A stretch of 64,000 nt of DNA, from assembly GCF_007197555.1 (NCBI RefSeq), contig NZ_CP041614.1:4208001-4272000 (forward strand), in the 5' to 3' direction. The DNA comes from Shewanella psychropiezotolerans (lineage in GTDB: Bacteria; Pseudomonadota; Gammaproteobacteria; Enterobacterales; Shewanellaceae). The notes beneath the pieces were generated by a model. It saw only the letters and a program-made list of their open reading frames with translations. It searched no databases and was not told where the DNA came from. The position numbers were made by a program, and so were the translations under genes. Below, one piece after another: positions 9,455 to 18,249 of the stretch. Position 1 is the first letter of the stretch; each line of letters begins with the position of its first letter.

Positions 9455-9468
9455 TAAACACCTGTTTG
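9455..9468. promoter_or_regulatory. PsrA-like operator upstream of fadI
   Basis: TAAACACCTGTTTG fits the PsrA pattern AAAC-N2-4-GTTTG known from Pseudomonas. It lies upstream of the FadR-like site in the same intergenic region. The region from 9480 to 9678 beyond it is AT-rich and shows nothing else clear. Confidence 0.45.
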
Positions 9469-9678
9469 GTTTTTAGGCTGAAAAATATTAAAAAAACCTT
9501 TATTAACAATGTTTAATGAAGTTTATTTTGATTTATCTTGTCCTATATATGCATATTACAAATATCTAAATGTAGTTAAAGCGACAATGCAGCATATAAC
9601 TAAGTCGTACAATTAATATGACTTTATATACACAAAAGGTAAATTGGCACTAGCCAAACCCTATGTGAATTTTTTACC

Positions 9679-10683
9679 ATGTCGTTGGTCTATAACTTAA
9701 CGAATAAAAACAAGCCGAGTAACATCATGCCTTTGAGTCGATTTCACGCGTTACGCGAATACCTTAATCAGGTCATTTTGGGACAACCTGTCCTAACCGA
9801 AAACTTATTAATAGCCTTGATCGCAGATGGACATTTACTCGTCGAGGGACCTCCTGGTCTGGCGAAAACCCGGGCGGTAAAGGCCCTATGTGACGGCGTC
9901 GAAGGGGATTTTCATCGAATTCAGTTTACCCCGGATTTACTACCAGCCGATTTAACCGGAACTGACATCTATCGTGCTCAAACGGCGACATTTGAATTTG
10001 AAGCTGGCCCTATTTTTCACAATCTTATCTTAGCCGATGAGATCAACCGAGCCCCAGCCAAGGTTCAGTCGGCTCTGCTCGAAGCAATGGGGGAAGGTCA
10101 AGTTACCGTAGGTAAGAATAGCTATAAATTACCTGAACTGTTTCTGGTCATGGCGACGCAAAACCCCCTAGAGAACGAAGGGACTTATCCGCTACCCGAA
10201 GCACAACTAGATCGCTTCTTGATGCATCTCAAGCTGGATTATCCCAGTGCGGAAACTGAGTTCGAGATCATGCGTATGTCACGTAAAGAAGCCTTGAAGC
10301 AAGCGGCTCCCACTGTAGAACCTATCATTCAGAAAGATATTTTCGAAGCCCGCGAAGAGTCACTGGAACTCTATCTCGCCGAGCCGTTAGAGAAATACAT
10401 CGTCGACATAGTGATGGCGACCAGACAGCCGCAACGCTACAGCGATGAACTGGCCAGTTGGCTTGAGTATGGTGTCAGCCCACGAGCCACACTCGCATTG
10501 GAGCGCTGTGCCCGAGCACGAGCTTGGTTACTGGAGCGCGATTTTGTTTCACCGGAAGATATTCAAGCCGTGGCACCCAATGTATTGAGACACAGGTTAC
10601 TCCTGAGTTATCAGGCACAAGCCGAAGGCGTGAGTAGCGACCAAGTGATCGATTATATTTTGTCTCAAGTCGCGGTGCCTTAA
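9679..10683 (+). CDS. MoxR-family AAA+ ATPase
   Basis: AAA+ ATPase with Walker A GPPGLAKT, Walker B LILADEINRAP, sensor region MATQNP and the C-terminal lid domain. MoxR ATPases are thought to act as chaperones that mature or activate partner proteins carrying VWA domains. Here it leads an operon with DUF58, DUF4381 and two VWA proteins, the typical MoxR/Bat context. The ATG at 9679 gives 334 residues; an internal ATG at 9727 gives 318, nearer the family norm. Neither has a strong RBS, so the start is uncertain. The next gene begins right after the stop. Confidence 0.93.
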   Translation: MSLVYNLTNKNKPSNIMPLSRFHALREYLNQVILGQPVLTENLLIALIADGHLLVEGPPGLAKTRAVKALCDGVEGDFHRIQFTPDLLPADLTGTDIYRAQTATFEFEAGPIFHNLILADEINRAPAKVQSALLEAMGEGQVTVGKNSYKLPELFLVMATQNPLENEGTYPLPEAQLDRFLMHLKLDYPSAETEFEIMRMSRKEALKQAAPTVEPIIQKDIFEAREESLELYLAEPLEKYIVDIVMATRQPQRYSDELASWLEYGVSPRATLALERCARARAWLLERDFVSPEDIQAVAPNVLRHRLLLSYQAQAEGVSSDQVIDYILSQVAVP

Positions 10684-11613
10684 GTGTCTGAAATTGTCCT
10701 CCCTCTTTTTGCCGACGGGGTAAACCTGAATCAAAAAGAGCTGCTAGCATGCCAAAATATCGCCAGAGCGCTTCCCGAGAAACGCTCTAAAGCCCGTGCG
10801 AGTCTCTCGGGACACAGGGCCAGTCTGATTAAGGGCCGGGGCATGGAGTTTGCCGAAGTACGGCAATACCAACCCGGTGATGATGTCAGAACCATAGATT
10901 GGCGCGTTACGGCTCGTACGGGTAAGGCTCATACTAAGCTCTTCGTTGAGGAGCGCGAGCGGCCAGTACTGATTTTACTCGATCTCAGCCACAGCCTCTA
11001 TTTTGGTTCCAGCTTATTGCTGCAATCGGTACAGGCTGCACATCTGGCCACCACTCTTGGCTGGAGTGCAATCCTACACAGCGACAGATTAGGGGCATTG
11101 ATTGCCACAGAAGATGAGCATATTGAACTCAAGCCCAGAAGCCGCCAGAAAGGCATCTTACAACTCATCTCAGCCATCGAATCAGTGCATAAGCAACAAC
11201 TGGCTCGGCTGGCTACACATCAGGCTGAGCCTGATCATATGTTCCGTGCATGTCAAAGGCTCAGGCGCATAGCTAAGCCTGGTTCATTGATCTGGATAAT
11301 CAGCGATGGCAGCAATTTCAATGAGTCTTGTCTTGCGCCTCTGTCAGATCTAAAACGCCATTGCGATATGGGGGCCTTCTTAATCACAGACCCCCTGAGA
11401 CAAGGCAAGCTAACACTGCCCAAACAGTTCCAGCTGCCAGTAAAAGATGGCAATAAGGAGCTAACCCTCAATCGAGCCGGCTATGATACCTGGCTGCAAA
11501 AACAACTTCAGACCCAAGCCCAGTTTACTCAAATGATGCAAAAATTAAATGTTCACACACGCACATTAGATGCGGGCATGACCCTTAACGATCAACTTGG
11601 AGCGTTAAGATAA
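10684..11613 (+). CDS. DUF58 domain protein of the Bat/MoxR operon
   Basis: The product is 309 residues, starting at a GTG that immediately follows the moxR stop. The DUF58 signature is clear: GMEFAEVRQYQPGDDVRTID followed by W and AR. This is followed by a VWA-like fold with LILLDLSHSLYFG, resembling a MIDAS loop. The exact biochemical role of DUF58 proteins is unknown; they co-occur with MoxR and are considered its partners. The stop codon overlaps the next start (TAATG). Confidence 0.9.
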   Translation: MSEIVLPLFADGVNLNQKELLACQNIARALPEKRSKARASLSGHRASLIKGRGMEFAEVRQYQPGDDVRTIDWRVTARTGKAHTKLFVEERERPVLILLDLSHSLYFGSSLLLQSVQAAHLATTLGWSAILHSDRLGALIATEDEHIELKPRSRQKGILQLISAIESVHKQQLARLATHQAEPDHMFRACQRLRRIAKPGSLIWIISDGSNFNESCLAPLSDLKRHCDMGAFLITDPLRQGKLTLPKQFQLPVKDGNKELTLNRAGYDTWLQKQLQTQAQFTQMMQKLNVHTRTLDAGMTLNDQLGALR

Positions 11614-12137
11614 TGCAGCCCACAGCCAATCCCGCCCTCACCGTATTGAAAGACATTCATACACCCGAGGCCATCAGTAACATGCCAATGGCCTTAGGTT
11701 ACTGGCTGGTTCTAGCACTGATATTGATAGCTGTCACAGCTCTCATGTTCAAACTCAAACAAGCAAGGCGCCACAGGGCGCCAAAACGCGAAGTCTTATC
11801 AGCCATCGCATCATTGGACACATCTAGCGATAAACATGCCGCCGATATCCCAGTTCAGATAAATAGCTTAATCAAACGCGCAGCCATGAGTTACCTCTCA
11901 AGGGAACAGGTGGCTGGTCTTCAAGGCGACAGTTGGCACCAGTGGATGACGCAGCAAGTTAACACTGTTAATCCGCGTTTGAAAGCCCTGCTCGACAGGC
12001 GCTACCAGAGAGAAGGCCTGACTCAAAAAGAGGCCGAAGAGCTCAAGATGTTAGCCACCGACTGGCTCAAGCAAGCCTTACCATTGAAAGAAGACGCTAA
12101 GAATATCGGTACCAACAACAAGGAGGCACAATGCTGA
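11613..12137 (+). CDS. DUF4381 membrane protein
   Basis: The product is 174 residues. One membrane helix lies at about residues 29-46 (YWLVLALILIAVTALMF), followed by a basic cytoplasmic tail that matches DUF4381, a short component standard in gammaproteobacterial MoxR/Bat operons. The ATG overlaps the stop of the DUF58 gene by one base, and the end overlaps the next gene by seven bases, so tight translational coupling is likely. No catalytic motif is visible. Confidence 0.85.
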   Translation: MQPTANPALTVLKDIHTPEAISNMPMALGYWLVLALILIAVTALMFKLKQARRHRAPKREVLSAIASLDTSSDKHAADIPVQINSLIKRAAMSYLSREQVAGLQGDSWHQWMTQQVNTVNPRLKALLDRRYQREGLTQKEAEELKMLATDWLKQALPLKEDAKNIGTNNKEAQC

Positions 12138-13135
12138 CTCTCGCATGGGCCTGGTTACTCTTACTTCTGCCACTGCCACTCATTTTCAGAAAACAGCAAC
12201 AAGAAGTCGAAATCAGCGGTCATCTTCATCTGCCCGGCATAGGTGAAAATGGGGCTGAGCAAATTCAGCAACAAGCACATTCCCGTAAAGCCTACTGGCT
12301 AGTCTGGGTGCTGTTAGTGATTGCCGTTGCGCGCCCCTTGTGGATGGGTGATGCTATCGAGCTGCCAAGTAAGGGCCGCGATCTTATGATGGCAGTGGAT
12401 CTTTCCGGCAGTATGCAGATTGAAGACATGGTGCTCAACGGACAAACTGTGGATCGATTTACCATGATACAAGATGTGGTCAGTGACTTTATCGAACGTC
12501 GTAAGGGAGACAAATTAGGCCTTATTCTGTTCGCCGATCATGCTTATCTGCAGGCCCCCCTGACCCAGGATAGACGCTCTGTCGCGCAATTTCTAAAGGA
12601 AGCTCAAATAGGACTAGTCGGCAAACAAACCGCCATAGGCGAAGCGATAGCCTTAGGGGTTAAACGTTTCGACATGGTCGACAAGAGTAATCGGATTTTA
12701 GTGCTTCTCACCGATGGCTCCAATAATTCAGGTTCCATCTCTCCCGATCAAGCCGCCGCTATCGCCGCTAAGCGTGGAGTGAAGATCTACGCAATCGGCG
12801 TCGGCGCAGATGTCATGGAGAGACGTTCTATCTTCGGTACAGAGAGGGTCAACCCGTCGATGGATCTCGATGAAGCACAACTAAGCTCCCTGGCAAAAAC
12901 CACAGGAGGCCTGTACTTCAGGGCCAGAAGTTCTCAGGATCTGGAGCAGATCTATCAAGAAATTGATAAACTCGAGCCCATTAGCCGAGATCAACTCAGC
13001 TATCGACCTCAATCGGAACTTTTTTATCTGCCATTGACTGCCGCCTTGTTGCTCACTATCTTAATGGCACTATCTCAACTCCCCTTATTTAATCGACCCG
13101 TGCAATGGTTAACGGCCCGTCGAGGAGACAGATAA
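12131..13135 (+). CDS. batA: VWA-domain membrane protein (BatA-like)
   Basis: The product is 334 residues. N-terminal and C-terminal membrane helices flank a von Willebrand factor A domain whose MIDAS motif is intact (VDLSGSM, with later T and D in LLTDGSNNSG). This matches BatA of the Bacteroides aerotolerance operon type. The VWA domain probably faces the periplasm and binds a divalent metal and a protein partner. The gene overlaps its upstream neighbour by seven bases. The function in this group of bacteria is not firmly established; envelope stress tolerance is the usual inference. Confidence 0.9.
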   Translation: MLTLAWAWLLLLLPLPLIFRKQQQEVEISGHLHLPGIGENGAEQIQQQAHSRKAYWLVWVLLVIAVARPLWMGDAIELPSKGRDLMMAVDLSGSMQIEDMVLNGQTVDRFTMIQDVVSDFIERRKGDKLGLILFADHAYLQAPLTQDRRSVAQFLKEAQIGLVGKQTAIGEAIALGVKRFDMVDKSNRILVLLTDGSNNSGSISPDQAAAIAAKRGVKIYAIGVGADVMERRSIFGTERVNPSMDLDEAQLSSLAKTTGGLYFRARSSQDLEQIYQEIDKLEPISRDQLSYRPQSELFYLPLTAALLLTILMALSQLPLFNRPVQWLTARRGDR

Positions 13136-13137
13136 AC

Positions 13138-15057
13138 ATGCATTTTCTTCGACCTGAGTGGTTTTTCGCACTCATCCCTCTGATAATCCTCATCCTATTA
13201 CTGTGGCGCATTGAACGAAAAAACTCGACATGGAATCGTTACATTGCTCCCCATCTAGCCTCTCTGTTAGTCACCCAGACTAACGAGATAAAGCGCAGCA
13301 AGTTATGGTATCTCGGATTAGCTTGGCTCGTGGCCGTGCTTGCCTTGTCGGGACCCGCGTTCACTAAGCAATCTCTGCCAGTATACGAAGCGGCTCAGGG
13401 CAGAGTTATCGTCATGGATATGTCTCTGTCTATGTACGCAAGCGATCTGTCCCCCAATAGATTGTCACAAGCAAAATTTAAAGCTACCGACCTTATCGAC
13501 GCACTTGAAGAGGGTGAAACCGGACTCATCGCCTATGCAGGGGATGCTTTCACCATCAGCCCCTTGACGCGGGATAGAGCAACCTTACTCAACCTACTGC
13601 CAACCTTATCACCGGATATAATGCCGGTTCGAGGCTCTAACTTAGTAGCAGCGTTGGAACAAGGGAAAAACCTACTCGCTCAAGGAGGACACATACGCGG
13701 TGACATCTTATTGCTCACAGACGGCGTATCGACTCAACAGATGCGTGCAGCAAAAGCCGTCTTACAAGACACCCAATACCGCTTAGCCATTATGGCTTTT
13801 GGCAGTGAGCAAGGCTCACCCATTCGTCTGCCAGATGGACAGCTACTCAGGGATAATGCCGACCAAGTAGTCGTCGCTAAGACGAACTATTCGTTGCTCA
13901 ATGAGCTGACACAGGCTGCAGATGGTGTATTAATTCCCTATAGAAGTGATGGGCGGGATCTCGAGCAGATGCAAAACTGGTTGTCGACAACCGGCGATAC
14001 TAAGGCAACCGAACTCGATGGAGAGATCTGGCAAGATGCTGGCCCCTATATCGCGCTATTACTCCTGCTGCCTGTATTGCTTAGTTTCAGGCATGGATTG
14101 GTTGCGGTCGTTGCACTCTTTATCGTCTATATCCCAACTCCGGTTCAGGCATCGACCTGGGACAATCTCTGGCAAACCCAAGATCAACAAGGAATGCAAG
14201 CCTATCAGGCAGAGGATTATCAGCAGGCATCAGATTCCTTTACATCTCCTCAATGGCAAGCCAGCGCCCTTTATAAGGCTGGAGAGTATGATGAGGCTTT
14301 GTCATTGTTCGAACAGGATAACTCCGCTAGCGGCTTGTTCAATCAAGGCAACAGCTTGATGCAGCAGAATAAATATGATGAGGCGATAAAACGTTATCAA
14401 GAGGCATTAGTACAAAACCCGGAATTGACTGGTGCAAAGGATAACCTAGAACTTGCCAAAAAATTAGCGCAACAGAAGCAAGATAGCCCAGATCAAGACA
14501 AGTCAGACTCACAAGAAAAGTCTGAGGACAATGCCGACAAAGACTCAGACAAAGATAAGCAGCAAAAATCTGATCAAGAGCAGCAATCACAATCCAATGA
14601 CTCACAGCAAGACAGTGCCTCAGATAAAGAGGATTCAGGAGATCAGAGCCCGGAAGATAAAAGCTCGGAAGAAAAGAGCTCAGAAAATCAAGACTCAAAA
14701 AGTAAGAATAACGATGCCGACATGCAGGCCGATCCGGACAAACTGCCGTCTCAAAAAGATAACCAAGACAGTGAGCAGGACAAACAAACCAACAGCCATG
14801 ATAGTCAAGAAGAGCAAGAGCAGCAGGCTCGTTCGCAAAACGCCCAAGCAGCCGATGAAAATCCAGAGGAAGAAGCTCAGGCAAAAGCCCAAGCGGCTCA
14901 AATGCATGAAGGACCAGAAGCACTTCCTCCTGAGATGGAGCGTGCGTTAAGATCTCTGGTCGACGACCCGCAAGTTTTACTGAGAAATAAGATGCAACTC
15001 GAATATCAAAAACGTGCAAGACAAAATGCTAACTCTAAGGATCAGCAGCAATGGTAG
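13138..15057 (+). CDS. batB: VWA plus TPR protein (BatB-BatC type fusion)
   Basis: The ATG at 13138 is preferred because GAGGAG lies about 10 bases upstream and the protein then begins MHFLRPEWFFAL, as in BatB. It gives 639 residues. Membrane helices flank a VWA domain (MIDAS MDMSLSMYA, later LLTDGVS). A TPR region (about residues 360-450) follows, containing NQGNSLMQQNKYDEAIKRYQ. Then comes a low-complexity tail of about 120 residues rich in D, E, K, Q and S. This joins BatB and BatC functions in one chain. The last seven bases overlap the next gene. Confidence 0.9.
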   Translation: MHFLRPEWFFALIPLIILILLLWRIERKNSTWNRYIAPHLASLLVTQTNEIKRSKLWYLGLAWLVAVLALSGPAFTKQSLPVYEAAQGRVIVMDMSLSMYASDLSPNRLSQAKFKATDLIDALEEGETGLIAYAGDAFTISPLTRDRATLLNLLPTLSPDIMPVRGSNLVAALEQGKNLLAQGGHIRGDILLLTDGVSTQQMRAAKAVLQDTQYRLAIMAFGSEQGSPIRLPDGQLLRDNADQVVVAKTNYSLLNELTQAADGVLIPYRSDGRDLEQMQNWLSTTGDTKATELDGEIWQDAGPYIALLLLLPVLLSFRHGLVAVVALFIVYIPTPVQASTWDNLWQTQDQQGMQAYQAEDYQQASDSFTSPQWQASALYKAGEYDEALSLFEQDNSASGLFNQGNSLMQQNKYDEAIKRYQEALVQNPELTGAKDNLELAKKLAQQKQDSPDQDKSDSQEKSEDNADKDSDKDKQQKSDQEQQSQSNDSQQDSASDKEDSGDQSPEDKSSEEKSSENQDSKSKNNDADMQADPDKLPSQKDNQDSEQDKQTNSHDSQEEQEQQARSQNAQAADENPEEEAQAKAQAAQMHEGPEALPPEMERALRSLVDDPQVLLRNKMQLEYQKRARQNANSKDQQQW

Positions 15058-16747
15058 TTTCCAGACGTTTATTACTAGCCTTAATGACGCTAGTTTTTTC
15101 CATTCCCACTTTTGCCATTAGCCAGCTGGAAACAACTGTCGATAGAAACCCTGCCGTTGAAAAGGAATATTTAGTACTGACCATCAGTGCCGACGATGAT
15201 GTCAAAACCGGGGATCTAGATACATCCCCCTGCTCAAAGACTTCATTGTGGGACGCACCAGTGTCAGCCGCAGCACACAAATTGTTAATTTCGACTCGAG
15301 AAAGCAAACTCGTTGGCAAATCCTCTTGGCACCTAAGCATGCCGGCACTATCTTGATCCCCTCTTTGAGCATAGACGGAGTCGAATCTACACCTATCGAA
15401 CTCAGTGTCGTCGCTGCAGGCAGTCAACCCCAGCAGATGAGGAACCTGTTTATACGTACCAGCTTATCCACTGAAGAAGCCTATGTGGGACAACTCATCA
15501 TCTATAAAGTGAAACTCTTCTTAGCGGTGGATCTTCAGCGAGGGCTGTTAAGTGCCCCTAACTTAGATGGTGCACAGATCAAGCAACTGGGTGAAGATGT
15601 CGATACGACAGAAATTTTCAATGGCCGCCGCTACCGAGTCATCGAACGCACATACGGCATCATTGCCGATCAACCCGGAGAACTGACCATAGACGGCACA
15701 GGTTTTTCGGGCGATGTGTTAGTGCAAGGCTCTCGTCGAGGCGGCATGTTCTCTTTCAATGAAAGCCGCCCCATGGAAGCCAGAGCCGCGAAATCTATCT
15801 TACTTATTAACCCTATACCCAATGAGTATCACGGTGAATGGTTAGTATCAGATCTGGTCGCGCTAAGTGAAGACTGGCCGGAAGAGACTCAGGAATATCA
15901 AGTCGGGAACCCTATCACACGTACCATCAGTTTACTGGCATCGAATACGGATGACACTAGCTTACCGGAGATCCTAATACCAGTCCCCCAAGATCTTAAA
16001 ACCTACCCGGAGAAGCCGGTACGCAAGACGTTCTTGCGAGATAAACAGATGGTGTCACAGCTGACCCAAACCTTAGCCATAGTGCCAACCAAAGCCGGAG
16101 AGTACACCTTACCGGCCGTCACAGTGCCTTGGTGGAATCCTCACACTAAACGTCAGGAGCAAGCGATGCTCCCCGCCAGAACCATCACAGTGATAGGCAG
16201 CGACGTAGCAGAAATCAATTTACCTCAGATAACTAATACTTCTGCTACAGATACATCGGACTACTGGCCTTGGTTAAGCTTAATCTTTGCCGCCTTATGG
16301 TTAGCCACCTTAGCGCTCTGGCAAAAGAGTCGCAGTCAGATTAAACAACTCACCACTAACCAGGGTGACTCGGCATCGACCCACAACATACCTGATGCAG
16401 TAAGCAACAATGAGAATGTTCAACGCCAAGCCTCCCCCGTCCTAACGGCTAAGCAAGGAACTAACTTATCGACGTTGGAAGCTGCCTGTAAAGAGGAAAA
16501 CGCCGGAAAAGTATTGACGGCGCTTCAAACTCATTACAGTAAGCAACATTCTCGCTCCATGAGCCTTGCCGATATTGCCGGATTATCTCTCGAGCTGAAC
16601 CAGGTCATTTCGCAGCTGCAGATCAGCGCCTTCAGTAAGGAACAAACTCCAGTGAATTATCAGATGATCATCGAAGCGGTGAAATCATCGAAAAATAAGA
16701 AGGTTCAGCAGCGGACCTCTGCACTGGTGGATCTTAATCCTAAGTAG
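15051..16747 (+). pseudogene. batD: BatD-like protein gene interrupted by a one-base frameshift
   Basis: The ATG at 15051 opens a protein with a signal peptide (LLLALMTLVFSIPTFA) and a BatD-like N-terminus. At the C5 tract 15226-15230 the frame is lost. The correct continuation lies in the -1 frame and runs to 16747. Adding one C would give DTSPLLKDFIVGRTSVSRS and a continuous protein of about 565 residues, the family length, with a membrane helix near 16260-16320. As written, translation ends at 15356. It could be a true mutation, a variable homopolymer or a sequencing error. BatD is the last member of the Bat operon, and it starts inside the preceding gene's end. Confidence 0.85.
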
Positions 16748-16763
16748 ACCTCTCAACGCCTTT

Positions 16764-16791
16764 GGCAAGAAGTTATAGTTAACTTCTTGCC
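16764..16791. terminator. Strong 12-bp hairpin after the Bat operon
   Basis: GGCAAGAAGTTA pairs perfectly with TAACTTCTTGCC around a TAGT loop. No long T run follows on either strand, so efficient intrinsic termination is uncertain. It may protect an mRNA end or mark a processed 3' end. Confidence 0.45.
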
Positions 16792-16853
16792 ATTCCCTTC
16801 AAGCAGGTTAAGCTAGCCACTATTGTGGTAGTTAATCGAGCACTAATTTAAAA

Positions 16854-17417
16854 ATGTTTAATCGCCTGCGAAATAAAAAACCCGATTCCTCGGTCAATTC
16901 TGACATGCTAAGTAAACAAAGACGATACGATAGCCTTGTCAGGGCACTCCATGCAGATATATTCCGCTACGCCTACTGGTTATGCGGGGATAAGCATATT
17001 GCGGAAGATATCACTCAGGAGACTTTTCTCAGAGCCTGGCGCTCACTCGAGTCATTAAAGGATGATAAAGCGGCTAAAGCCTGGCTTATCACCATAGTGA
17101 GAAGAGAGAATGCCCGTCGATTCGAGAGGAAACAGTTCGATTACTCAGATATTGAGCAAGAGCAACTGGAAGATCATATCTCCACGAGCACCGAAGATAA
17201 TGCAGAGCAGCATCTGATCCGCAGACAGATCTCAAAATTAGAGATCGAATACCGTGAACCTTTAATTTTACAAGTTATTGGTGGCTTTAGCGGCGAAGAG
17301 ATTGCAAAAATATTAGATCTCAACCGTAATACCGTAATGACTCGACTGTTTCGTGCCAGAAACCAGTTAAAAGATTTAATAGAACAACCACAAGTAAGAG
17401 GTCAATCCAATGGATGA
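16854..17417 (+). CDS. ECF-type RNA polymerase sigma factor
   Basis: The product is 187 residues. Sigma region 2 is clear (YAYWLCGDKHIAEDITQETF, then LRAWRSL), as is region 4 with its helix-turn-helix (GFSGEEIAKILDLNRNTVMT, RLFRARNQL). Size and motifs fit extracytoplasmic-function sigma factors, which direct RNA polymerase to stress or envelope genes when freed from a membrane anti-sigma factor. The next gene overlaps it by eight bases and encodes such a membrane protein. Its target genes are not known; the Bat operon next door is a possible but unproven target. Confidence 0.93.
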   Translation: MFNRLRNKKPDSSVNSDMLSKQRRYDSLVRALHADIFRYAYWLCGDKHIAEDITQETFLRAWRSLESLKDDKAAKAWLITIVRRENARRFERKQFDYSDIEQEQLEDHISTSTEDNAEQHLIRRQISKLEIEYREPLILQVIGGFSGEEIAKILDLNRNTVMTRLFRARNQLKDLIEQPQVRGQSNG

Positions 17418-18114
17418 GCTGAAGTTTAGACGTCAAGCCTATGGAGAGCCAAACTGTCAGGACGATGATTTTTTAGCGGCGATGCAAGTTGCCCCTGAAC
17501 GTGCAGCTTTCGTCAATGAATTAAAGAAGCTCGATAAAAAACTTGAGCGAGCCTTAAAAATTGATGTACCGGAAGATTTAGTGGCCAAATTGCTGCTTAA
17601 TCAACAGCTGCATCAGCATCAGAGACAGAGACGTAAGTCCGGGTTTACGTTGGCGCTTGTCGCATCAATCGCTTTTATCGCAGGGATCAGTTTCACCCTA
17701 TTAAGGATGGCTCCCGTCGATCTAGGGCAACATGCCCTCGCCCATGTGTATCATGAGACTAAAGCACTGAGCGTAGATCAAAATGTCAGCTTTAAGGATG
17801 TTAATTTTCAGCTGGCTTCTATGGGTACAATAGGCAATGCCAAGTTCACTCAACAACCCGGTAAAGTCTATTACAGCACTTTTTGTGACTTTCAAGGCGT
17901 GAAGAGCCTACATCTGGTTATGCAGGGAGAGCATAGCAAGGTTACCCTCTTTATCGTCCCCATTGAGGAGCGTATGGTGCTCGAACAAGCCTTTGCCGAT
18001 GACAAGTACAAGGGAAGAGGTTTCACAACCGACAACGCCTACATGTTACTCGTTAGTGAAAATGATGCAGACATAAGTTACGTAGAGGAAGAGATTCAAC
18101 AAATATTCATCTAA
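17410..18114 (+). CDS. DUF3379-type membrane anti-sigma factor
   Basis: The product is 234 residues. The N-terminal ~75 residues are cytoplasmic and charged. One membrane helix lies at about residues 78-98 (GFTLALVASIAFIAGISF). The periplasmic C-terminal domain contains a lone cysteine in YYSTFCDFQG. Family DUF3379 and the eight-base overlap with the ECF sigma gene indicate the cognate anti-sigma factor that holds the sigma at the membrane. No zinc-binding HxxxCxxC motif is visible, so it is not a classic ZAS-type anti-sigma. Confidence 0.85.
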   Translation: MDELKFRRQAYGEPNCQDDDFLAAMQVAPERAAFVNELKKLDKKLERALKIDVPEDLVAKLLLNQQLHQHQRQRRKSGFTLALVASIAFIAGISFTLLRMAPVDLGQHALAHVYHETKALSVDQNVSFKDVNFQLASMGTIGNAKFTQQPGKVYYSTFCDFQGVKSLHLVMQGEHSKVTLFIVPIEERMVLEQAFADDKYKGRGFTTDNAYMLLVSENDADISYVEEEIQQIFI

Positions 18115-18125
18115 ACTCGTAACAA

Positions 18126-18152
18126 CCTGTGGTGACACCGGGTCACCACAGG
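18126..18152. terminator. 11-bp perfect hairpin after the sigma/anti-sigma operon
   Basis: CCTGTGGTGAC pairs with GTCACCACAGG around ACCGG. There is no T run downstream, so it may be a weak terminator or an RNA-stabilising hairpin. Confidence 0.4.
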
Positions 18153-18249
18153 ACCTACCAGCTTCACATTTCCAATCAATATTGAGCTTCGCATCTAACA
18201 TCTGCTAGCATGTCGCCCACATTTTAAAATAAATAATAATGGCATAAGC

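Noticed and set aside
14339..15019. 226-codon antisense frame opposite the BatB/BatC gene
   Set aside because: It is opposite the low-complexity D/E/K/Q/S-rich tail, which creates open frames by composition alone.
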